Made by a program: the position numbers and the translations under genes. 64,000 nucleotides of DNA from the NCBI GenBank assembly GCA_028551475.1, contig CM052357.1:2542001-2606000 (forward strand), read 5' to 3'. Every line of letters starts with the position of its first letter. Position 1 is the first letter of the stretch. The stretch is from Casuarina equisetifolia. Lineage: Eukaryota; Streptophyta; Magnoliopsida; Fagales; Casuarinaceae. The notes below the pieces were generated by a model. It searched no databases and was not told where the DNA came from. It worked only from the letters and a program-made list of their open reading frames with translations. Of this stretch, positions 54,601 to 64,000 are shown piece by piece.

Positions 54601-56876
54601 CTTGTCCTTATGGTACCTTTGCTTTTAGAAGAATGCCCTTTGGTCTTTGTAATGCACCAGCTACTTTTCAGAGATGCATGATGGCCATTTTTTCTGATAT
54701 GGTTGAAAAATTCATTGAGATTTTCATGGATGATTTTTCTGTATTTGGTTCATCATTTGACATTTGTTTAGATAATTTAGCAAGGGTCTTACAAAGGTGT
54801 GAAGAGACTAACCTTGTTTTGAATGGGGAGAAGTGTCATTTTATGGTGCAGGAAGGAATAATGCTTGGGCATAAGATATCTAAAAAAAGATTAGAGATTG
54901 ATCGAGCTAAAGTGGAGGTCATTGCAAAACTGCCCCCACCAACATCAGTGAAACTTGTTAGAGGCTTTTTGGGGCATGCAGGATTCTATAGGCGGTTTAT
55001 AAAAGATTTTTCTAAAATTGCTAGACCCCTTTCAAGTTTGTTGGTTAAAGATGTGAAATATAACTTTTCTGATGAATGCTTGCAGGCTTTTAAAACTTTA
55101 AAGGAAAAGTTAATATCAGCACCAATCATGGCAGCACCAGAATGGGACTTACCTTTTGAGCTAATGTGTGATGCTAGTGATTTTGCAGTAGGAGCTGTTT
55201 TAGGACAACGGAAGAATGGAGTTTTTCAGACCATTTACTATGCTAGTCAAACCTTGTCAGGTGCACAATTGAATTATTCAACAACAGAAAAAGAACTTTT
55301 GGCAGTAGTATTTGCTTTTGATAAATTTCGTTCTTATCTAATTGGTTCAAAAGTTATTGTTTATTCTGACCACTCTGCTATTAAGCATCTACTTGAAAAG
55401 AAAGAATCAAAACCTAGGTTAATCAGGTGGATTCTATTGCTACAAGAGTTTGATTTGGAGATCAAGGATAAGAAAGGGACCGAAAATCTAGTTGCAGATC
55501 ATTTGTCTAGAATTCCCAATCTAAAGGAAGAAGATCAACCGATTATGGAAGAATTTTCCGACGAAAACATTTTTGCGCTCCAATCCATCTAAATTCCCTG
55601 GTATGCTGATTTTGTCAATTATTTGGTAAGTAATGTTCTTCCTCCTGAAATGTCATATCAACAAAGAAAAAAATTCTTTTCTAACCTCAAACATTATTTT
55701 TGGGAAGAACCTTTCTTGTTTAAAGTATGTGTAGACCAGGTTATAAAGAGATGTGTTCCTGAGGAAGAGATGGCTAGTATCCTACACCATTGTCATGCTA
55801 GAAAAGCTGGTGGTCATTTTGGTGCCACCAGAACTGCAGCTAAGGTTTTACAATCTGGATTTTATTGGCCTATACTTTTTAGAGATGCATATTCATATGT
55901 AGTTGCATGTGATCAATGTCAAAGAACTGGAAATATTTCTAGGAAACATAAGATGCCTCTAAACAATGTTGTTGTGTGTGAGTTATTTGATGTTTGGGGT
56001 ATTGACTTCATGGGACCCTTTCCACCTTCTTATGGAAATATGTATATTTTGGTGGCTGTTGAGTATCTGTCTAAGTGGGTAGAAGCAGTAGCATTGCCTA
56101 TAAATGATGCTAAGGTTGTGGTTAAATTCTTAAAGAAAAATATTTTTACCCGTTTTGGCACTCCTAGGGCAATCATAAGTGATAGAGGGACCCATTTTTG
56201 TAACAAACAATTTGAAGCACTTTTGGGTAAGTATGGGATTACCCATAAGATTGCTACCCCTTATCACCCTCAGACTAGTGGTCAAGTTGAGATATCAAAT
56301 AGGAAAATTAAGAGAATTTTGGAAAAAACTGTGAATGCCTTAAGGAAAGATTGGTTAATGAAACTTGATGATGCACTTTGGGCCTATAGAACAGCATTCA
56401 AAACACCAATTCGAATGTCTCCTTTTAGGCTAGTGTTTGGGAAGGCTTGTCATCTACCTGTAGAATTAGAGCATAAAGCATATTGGGCTTTGAAATTTTT
56501 GAACTTTGATATGCAGTCTACAGGTGAAACTCGATTGTTACAGCTGAATGAATTACAGGAATTGTGAGATGAGGCCTATGAAAATGCCAAAATATAGAAG
56601 GAGCGGACAACAAGATGGCATGACAAACACATATTAAGAAGAGAGTTTGTAGTTGGCCAGAAAGTATTACTTTATAACTCTCGTCTTAAATTGTTTCCAG
56701 GTAAATTGCGGTCTCGATGGTTTGGCCCTTTCATAGTCACTAAGGTATTCCCATATGGAGCAATAGAAGTTGCAAATGACACCCAAGGCACGTTTAAGGT
56801 GAATGGTCAGCATTTGAAACCCTACTTTGAGGGAGTCAATATGCAGAAGACTACCATTGATCTTCTTCCTCCTTAA
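51631..56876 (+). pseudogene. Broken Athila-like gag-pol polyprotein
   Basis: The likely start is the ATG at 51631. Gag has the ANNFEIKPALIQMLQ core near 51830, and after a frameshift near 52060 everything stays in one frame to 56876. Stops interrupt it at 51700 (TGA), 52188 (TAG), 54135 (TGA), 54201 (TAG), 54417 (TGA), 55590 (TAA), 56565 (TGA) and 56595 (TAG). A Cys-rich DHCGVGH segment is near 52540. The protease motif is DLRAS (about 53391), where the family has DLGAS, so the active-site Gly is lost. RT has FMDD at 54723-54734. RNase H follows to about 55590. The integrase HHCC finger is at 55788-55920 and the catalytic D, D, E near 56004, 56177 and 56290 are all present. The pol C-terminus extends to HLKPYFEG. 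Confidence 0.92.
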
Positions 56877-58456
56877 GTAGCAACATTGAAGATAGTTTGG
56901 CTGAAAACTATAAAGCAAGCGTTTCTTGGGAGGCAACCCAAGCATTTTATTGGTTCTTTTGTTAAAAATTTTGTCACCACCATCTCCTCACAACTTTCTA
57001 TGGCTATCACCTACAATCAGGGGAGTTTTCTCATTCCTATTTTACCTTTATTTTTGCTTTATTTTTTTTTACATTAAGGACAATGCTCCATTCAAGTTTG
57101 GGGGTGGGAAAATAAATCTTTTCTTGCTAAATCTAATTGATTTTTTCTCATGTCATGATTAAACCCTTTCTTAGCGATTCTTAGGAAGATGTAGATTCTA
57201 TTCAAACCTACAATTGTGATGTGAGTTAAGTGTGATTCTGATTATGTTGATCCATTTATTAAACACTAAAAGTCCTTCATTTTTAAAATTGTATGTATTT
57301 CTAGAGAACATTCATGTGAAGTATGTGATTTTCTTAGATCTCACCCGGATCTTAGAATTTGCTTGATTTCCTCTTGAGGCGAAATCTTAGGCTACATCTA
57401 ATTGAGAAAATGATTTAGGCCATTCTTTGGATCGTTTGAGCCTTTCAAGCCAACCCTATTTATTTATCCCCAGTCACCCCGCTGAGCCTTGATTTATATT
57501 CATTTTTTTATTTTAACACCCACATATATATACCTTTGAGCCTTTGACAAATTATCCTTTTGTCCCACACCCTAAAACATATTGATTTTTAGGATATAAG
57601 TCTATTTGAGTGAAAGAGAAGTCGAGGGGAAGGATGTTATATGGGAAGGATGTTGATTGCAATGATTATGTAGCATAATATGTTGCTTTTGTGATAAAAA
57701 AAAAAGAAAAAAAAGAAGGAAATGCAATATCTGTCCAAGAATGGAATTCTCTTATTGGTTATTGTCAAATTCAAGCCACTCAAGGTTCAGAAATTGGCTT
57801 TTGCATAGTAGTTGGATCTCATCAGCAAGATAAGATTATAATGGTTACACTTCTAGTCCTACTACTTACTTTATTATTGCAAGCATAATTGTGACTTTTG
57901 TGAGTGTTAAAAAAATCCAAGTGAAATCAAGTATTTTTAAGAAGAAAGGAATAAGAGAAGTGGTGATAGAAAGATCATTTGCGAAAAAAAAAAGTGACAA
58001 AAGCTCAAATTAGAACCTAGAAAGCAATGTGTTCATGGGTGAATTAAGCTTAAATGACTTTCATCTTACCCCTAGCCCAGCCTTATATTACAAGCTTATA
58101 AAGTCCTATTGATTCTTGGTTAGATGATTGGCCTACATTAGTGGAGAGAGGAATGAAAAGCAAACTTATAAGGTTTGGTTAAAGATTTTAAGAGATTGCA
58201 TATTAATGTGGATCTATTTAGAGTGCACATAGTTGAAAAGATAAGGACTCACACTCACATATATGAACATGGTCAACATAGTTAAGAGTCTATCTTATCT
58301 TATGAACAATTGTTGTGTTTGCATGAAAGCTATATTTTTTCTTTGAATTGTTAAGTTGAGCAATTTTGAGTAAATTTCAAGAAAGGGTTTTGTCTAAAAC
58401 ATTTATTATCTCTTACTTTTGCTCGAGGACTAGCAAAATGTCAAGTTTGAGGGTCT
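56877..58456 (+). other. Non-coding region between pol and the 3' LTR, with two PPT-like tracts
   Basis: About 1.6 kb where Athila elements often carry an env-like ORF; none is found here. CAAGTTTGGGGGTGGGAA (57093-57110) is the purine-rich phrase that typically follows integrase in this clade. A similar CAAGTTTGAGGGTCT (58442-58456) lies directly against the 3' LTR and is the likely plus-strand primer site. Between them the sequence is AT-rich and closed in all frames. Confidence 0.7.
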
Positions 58457-59900
58457 TGATAACTCTATTTTTATAGAGTTATTTTGACTATTTTAGGATA
58501 TAAATAATACAAGTTTTATAAGATAATATTTAAGTTTTGATATATTTATGTAAATTGGTGTTATTTATGCAGCAAACCCCAAAAGAGCAAAAGAAATAAA
58601 GGAAGAGAAAGTTACAAAAAGGCACGTGAAGAAAACAAGGAAAGAAAAAGAAGTCAAAAGAAGAAAAGAGGAGGCAACGTGTAAAGCAGCAAAAGAGGAG
58701 GAAAAGGACAAAAAAAGGACAAGAAAGGAAATAAAGGAAAAAGGGTAAAAAAGTGAATTACTAAGGGAGAATCTTAGGGCACATATCCCAAGATAGCATA
58801 AAAAGGCAAAGGAACGTGAATTAGAAGAGAAGGAGAAGGCGCTGCACAAGAGGAAGAGAAGGCGCCGCACAAGAGAAGGAGGAGAGAGAAGAGAGAGAAA
58901 AGAAGAAGAAGCTGTGTGTTGCCGCCGAAACCAACCAAGGAAGAGAGAAAAAGTGAGAGAAGAAAGAGAAAACCAAGAAAGAAAAAGAGAAATAGAGGCG
59001 CGAAAGCTTCCCTCTACTTCTTATCATTCTTGAATTGTAGGAATTCTATAAAGAATTCTTAAAGAAAAGACAGTGTGGTGACAACTTTCCTATTTTTTTT
59101 ATTTAAGATGTTTTGCTTAATTTCTACTATTTCTTTGGTTTATTATTTTATTATGTTCTAAACTTCTTTTGTTAGAGCGAAGATGTAGCCTAACTATGAT
59201 GATGTGAATTTTATAAGTTTTTATGTTTTGCAAGATATTTATTTATATGAGTTATATATTATTATGCTTAATGCTTTTAAGTGATTGGCCACCACTTAAA
59301 TGATTTGATGTACATATTTGAGACTGAGAGGTAATAATATGCAATTGTTTCTTATAATATATAACCATGAATTAAATATGGATAGACATATACCATGTTA
59401 TTTGTGTGGCTTTTGGTGATAAGATGATCGAAAGATTTATTGTAAACCAGGAATATTCACAGATCCTAATGCATTTGGTTTGTTTCAATTCACATATAAA
59501 GATATAGTGAATTAATGAACTAAATAGGTTTACTATACCTAGACATAGGATAGTAAATAAATTAGGAAGTTCCGCCATCACATGGGTAATATCATTCTTG
59601 TAGGTATAAACTATAAAAATTCATATCTAGTAGTTATGGTGAAATCGGAAGCTCTAACATGTTTCTCATCTTGATTTTTCTTACTTGGATTCAATTTTAA
59701 TTAGTCTTGAGTTTTCGTTTTGAAAGTTTTAAATTTTAATTCATCATCAACAATATTTTGATTTGCTAGATAAATTTTAGGATTTATTCATCATTAGTAC
59801 TTAATTAGTTTAGTATTCACCAATCTTCGTGGGACGATACTTTTCTTATCATTATATTACTTGTTCGACATGTTCACTTGCATTTAAAATTCACCAAACA
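58457..59900 (+). repeat. 3' LTR of the Athila-like element
   Basis: Same start and end as the 5' LTR. It carries an extra segment of about 70 bp around 58900-58975 (GCTGTGTGTTGCCGCCGAAA and purine-rich flanks) that is missing from the 5' LTR. The flanking AGAGAAGAAAGAGAAAA-like repeats suggest the 5' copy lost it by slippage or recombination. Confidence 0.93.
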
Positions 59901-59905
59901 ACCAT

Positions 59906-61400
59906 CATGCCCAAAGAGGGATGAACAGTTGTGCCTTTAAGCAATTCAACACATATGTACATGCATTCTCCAGTTGTCATACACTTTTTTTGTATTTGTT
60001 AGGCATTGGTCCATCAAAGTAATGGTAGTGAGGCTAGAATGCATCTTCTTACTCATTTGTGGCCCACTCATCATACCTTTGTGTCTTTTTGTTATGAAAA
60101 GATTAGATGGCCTTGGCATTTTCTAATTAGGCCAGTGGGAACATGCAGCCCTAGCAATTGGTGAGTAATCAATGTTTTAGCAAGGTGCCCCTAGGCAATG
60201 TTCTAAGTGTGAATCTTGCTGTAGTAGGATCCAAACTGAAAAGGAAGGCTATTAGTCATAGTGCATGTTTAGGCTCAATGGAAGGGGGCCAAGTCCATTT
60301 TACTATTGGTCCCTTATGTGGAGTAGGCCCATTTCATGAAAAAGGACTCCTCTTGACAAAAATAAGCTCATTTGAATGTAAAATAACATTATTGGACTTA
60401 CTTGGACTTATGAGCTTGTGTGGTGGGAGGCCTGGACTTATCATTACAATCTTAGGTCCAACCCATTGAAATATTGGAGCATCATAACCAAGGCAAGGTT
60501 GCAGAGACCTAGTTGAAGAGGGTTCCGGTTATTGTAGATTGTCTTGGGTTGAAGTAGGATCCTAAGGCCTTGCACTATCAATGTTAGGGGTGACAATCTC
60601 CAATAGAAAGGATCCTCCTTGTGTTGGATAGGGAACCTCAAGGTGTTAGGCTTTATTGGGTAGTTTGACCTTACATGGCCCAGGCCAGAAAAGACCTTTG
60701 ACGAAAAATCAATCATTGGTGGAATTCGTTTGGAGCACTGTCGAGCAAACCAAAGATTGTTAGCTTTCAATTTATCAGTCCATGGTTTCTGCAAGATCGT
60801 TTGCTGCTAGCAGTATGCATTGGGCCATCTTGATGTGTCAGTCAGATTTTTGCTCGAATCATATACCTGTAATGTACATAAATTGGTAAAAGTGGTTGAC
60901 AAGGTTAGGAACCTCACCATTGCCAATGGGCATGGCTGAGTAACCATGTTAAGTATTTTTTTTTTTTGGGTTCAACGAGGCTAGGAAGAGTGACCAATTA
61001 GTTTGTGGGGTGATGCTGGCAACAATTCAAAGGCTTCTATCTTAGGAGGTAGGACTTGTACTAATGGACTTATATCAGTCTAGGCAATTCCTACGAGGTA
61101 AAGGTCGGTGGCAAAAGCTCTTCCTGCAGCAGACCGAGTTTCTTACTTTTTGGGTCTTAGGCTATTAGTTTTCTATTTTTTTAGTTTTTGAGGTTTTGGT
61201 TTCTTGGACTGGAAAGGGAATCGGTGAAACAAAGATGAGGCAATAAAGGGAAGTAATGTTTTGGTGGTAAAGGCGCCTCTTATGGTGGTTAAGGTCCCTA
61301 TTTGCTGGGTTTCCAAGGACTAGTTCATTTCTAAAGGGAGTTGATGAGGCGGAGATGAGATAGTGGGCAGTGGTCTATAGATGGCTGGTTCTTTTTGTTT
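59906..61400 (-). mobile_element. Probable 5' part (ORF1 side) of the split LINE, minus strand
   Basis: Continues the sequence interrupted at 50016, as the shared ACCAT duplication shows. The minus strand has a 116-codon open frame (60444-60794) without a domain I recognise. Near 61030-61130 it has SGRSFATDLYLVGIA-like text, resembling the low-complexity ORF1 start of plant LINEs. Assignment to the LINE rests mainly on continuity; domain support is weak. Confidence 0.4.
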
Positions 61401-62589
61401 TGTTTTTTATTTTTATTTTTTTATTCATAAATGCATGCACATAAGGGCAATGGACTTGCAAGCCAAGGGCTCTTTAACTTACCACTAAGCGAATAGGACA
61501 CCCCTTACTTGCTCAATAGTATTAATTTGGTTCCTTTATCAACGTTATATAATGTTTGATATCAACTTTTTAAGGCAAACAAGACTTAAAATGGAAGGAT
61601 AAATAAGTTTAGAATCTAGAGCAAAGCTGGAAGGATTTTCTTTTTCGATATCACAAAGCAATTACATTTCCAAAAGTTATGTAAATCGAACTTTTTCCTT
61701 TTAAAGAATCATTCTTGTTATTTATGGGAATCAAAGCAGGACATTTCACTCTTCTTTATGAAGAAAGAAAATGTCTTTTGTAAAATTAGATCAATTCATC
61801 ACAACGATAAAACCATATCTAGAAATAGGTCTTCTTTATTGCTTTTTATTTAAAGAAGTTTTCTTTCAAAGTTAATCAACTCTTTAGAGAGGAAGAAAAT
61901 CTAAGAATCAAAGTAAAAGTTTTTTCTTTCCCTCTCTCTCCTTTGTAAGAAGGTTTACAAAGAAAAAAAATTCATATGATTAAAGTGGATCTTCCATTAT
62001 AAAGAAATAAAAACTTTTATAGTAAATTAGGTAATTCCCTACTAAGAAATAAACTTCATAAGGTCATTATTATTTCATTTGTGAAAATACCACACATGTA
62101 TGGAAAGTCTTGCGTGAACAGCAACGAAACCTTAAACATAGAGCCATTAGAAAGGGAAAATTCTTTGGTGCTCTTATTTGTATAAAATCTACAAATAGTG
62201 GTAAATTGTTATGTTTTATGAATGTATAGATTGCTTTAATAAACTACATAAAATTATTGAAGTTTTTATAGTTGTTATGTGTATATTTACAATTTAATCC
62301 ATGTCCATTCATAACAAAAATTGTGTGGAACAGGCAGGCAAAGACATAAGTTACGGTATCTAGTGTGAGAAACAGGAATAAAATAGTTAAAGAAGAAACC
62401 TATCCAAGACTATTGAAATTAATATCAACTATAAAATTGATATGATTATAAAGATCTTTACACTCAATACTATACGGGGGATTCTGTGGTTATAAAATTT
62501 GATGTGCTAGTGATCAACGACTATGTAGAAAAAATTCAACTCATCTGGGCTCACTTGGTAGTCAAGGTGGTTCTAAATCTCTTGATTTT
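61401..62589. other. Intergenic, no supported gene
   Basis: AT-rich, closed in all frames, with a T-rich tract near 61395-61430. No transposon ends, RNA genes or ORFs were recognised. Confidence 0.4.
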
Positions 62590-63837
62590 TGTTCGGTGAA
62601 TTTTATATTCAAGTGAATATGTCGAACAAGTAATATAATGACAAGAAAAATATTATTTCACAGAGATTGGTGATTACTAGACCAACTAATTACTAACAGT
62701 GAATAACTCCTAGAATTTATCTAACAAATCCAATGATAGATGATAGATTAACTAACTAAATTTGAGAAACTAAATAAAAGAAATATGTTAGAGCATATGA
62801 CTTCACCATAATTATTAGGTATTAATATTGATTATGTATGCTTGCAAGAGAGATAATATCTATGTGATGGTGGAATTTCTTAATTTATTTACTATCCTAT
62901 GACTAGGTATAGCAAACCTACTTAGTTCATTAATTCACTATATCTTTATATGTGAATTGAAACAAACCAAATGCATTAGGATCAATGACCATTTCCAGTT
63001 TACACCGAAAGCCATACAATATGATATATGTCTATCCATATTTAATTTATGGTTACACATTACAAGAAGCAATTGCATATTATCTCCTGTCAGTCTCAAA
63101 CATGTAAATCATATCATTTAACTAGTAGCTAATCACTTAAAAGCATTAAAGACAGTAATATGCAACTTCACATAAATAAAATATCTTGCAAAATATAACA
63201 ATTATAAGATTTATACCATCATAATTATGTTACATTATAGCTTTAACAAAATTAAACGAAAATATAAAGAAATAATGAGGAAGAACAATAATAAAAAATA
63301 AAGAAAGCATCTTAAATTCAAGAACAAGAAGTCTGTCACCCTTTTTGTCTTCTTTTCAAGAAAACCTTGAATTCTTGGCTTTTCTCTTGAGTTATGCTCA
63401 ATTTCCTCCTCCTCCTTTTCTTTTGTCTCTTCTCTTTTCTTAAATAGGGTTTAGGTTTAGACCTATCTCCTATCCTAGTAGAACTGGGTTTTAAAGACCT
63501 AAAACAATTGAGTTTTGAACTTCTAAATTAATTAGGATTTGAATTCCTTACATGACTAGGTTTTTTATTTATTTAGAAAACCTAACAACAACAGAAAATT
63601 TAATAACAATCATCCAAAGCCCAAGCTTATCTTAACTTTCTTGATCTTGATATTACAATTTTGCCATACAATAAGCATCAGGTTTTCCATGTTCATCCCT
63701 TTTCTCCTTGCCTCCTTGTGCTACATAAACAAGATAAATTTAGGTAAATAAAGGGGAGTTTAAATGTTTTTACACAATTATTAAAATTATTTATTGCTTA
63801 AAATATTTAAAATAACTCTATAAAAATAGAGTTATCA
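62590..63837 (-). mobile_element. Solo LTR of the Athila-like family, reverse orientation
   Basis: Reading the minus strand, it begins TGATAACTCTATTTTTATAG and ends TTCACCGAACA, like the LTRs at 50017 and 58457. It also shares internal blocks such as the CTTAATGAACTAAGTAGG-like and AACCAAATGCATTAGG stretches seen inverted. It is about 1248 bp and clearly more diverged. Neither the tRNA-Asp PBS nor internal sequence lies next to either end. The flanks ATTTT (62585-62589) and ATTCT (63838-63842) look like a target-site duplication with one mismatch. It was formed by LTR-LTR recombination. Confidence 0.85.
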
Positions 63838-64000
63838 ATTCTAGTTTTGACACCCCTAACCCCAAAATTAATTGTGTAGTAAAGAAAGGGAAAATAAGAG
63901 CTAAAATTTTGTGAAACATCTTCAAGCATGATTACATGCATATTCTATGCTATTCTGGTGGTGATTCTATCCAAAAGGTTTCTAGCCTCCAGTTTTGGAA

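Larger units (their letters stand above)
50017..59900 (+). mobile_element. Ty3/gypsy LTR retrotransposon, Athila-like, 9.9 kb, coding-defective
   Basis: LTRs of 1373 and 1444 bp begin TGATAAC and end CA, flanked by the target-site duplication ACCAT (50012-50016 and 59901-59905). A PBS for tRNA-Asp, the primer used by Athila-type elements, follows the 5' LTR. The polyprotein order is gag, protease, RT, RNase H, integrase (gypsy order), and the RT/integrase sequences are of the Athila/Tat type. No env-like ORF is found in the 1.6 kb between pol and the 3' LTR. The LTRs differ by roughly 30 substitutions (about 2%, by eye) and one indel of about 70 bp. The element sits inside an older LINE. Confidence 0.95.

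Overview
This is nuclear genomic DNA from a flowering plant, most likely a eudicot. The evidence is intron-rich genes with GT-AG splice sites, three recognisable plant gene families, and plant LTR retrotransposons and a LINE. I cannot name the species. No bacterial operon, CRISPR array, rRNA or convincing tRNA gene was seen, and I found no credible novel multi-gene system. The unexplained material is repeat structure.

Layout. 1-2725: the 5' part of a minus-strand C3HC zinc-finger (IAP-like/ILP1-like) gene that runs off the left edge. 4458-10376: a complete minus-strand CBL-interacting protein kinase, CIPK23-like, with 14 exons and 456 codons. 10.4-24.7 kb: a gene-free, AT-rich stretch. Most of it is a strongly diverged tandem duplication (about 13.45-18.33 kb and 19.14-23.65 kb), followed by a three-copy degenerate repeat that reaches the next promoter. 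24839-32503: a complete plus-strand DEAD-box RNA helicase, RH1-like, with 9 exons and 515 codons. 35232-35555: a single-exon minus-strand gene for a small serine-rich plant protein with 26 consecutive serines encoded by a GAA/TTC microsatellite. 36.5-37.1 kb: an antisense remnant of a copia element.

From 41 kb on, the window is mostly mobile DNA. A copia element (41081-46488) has both LTRs, a TSD (ATATC), a PBS and a PPT, but its gag-pol is broken. A decayed minus-strand LINE covers roughly 47-50 kb and probably resumes at 59.9-61.4 kb. It is split by a 9.9 kb Athila-like Ty3/gypsy element (50017-59900, TSD ACCAT, tRNA-Asp PBS), also non-functional. A solo LTR related to that gypsy family lies in reverse orientation at 62590-63837.

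The host genes do not form a functional unit. The kinase belongs to CBL-CIPK calcium signalling in K+/nitrate transport, the helicase to RNA metabolism, and the C3HC protein probably to the nuclear pore or cell-death control. Exon boundaries were worked out by hand from splice sites, reading frame and remembered family conservation, without transcript data or searches.
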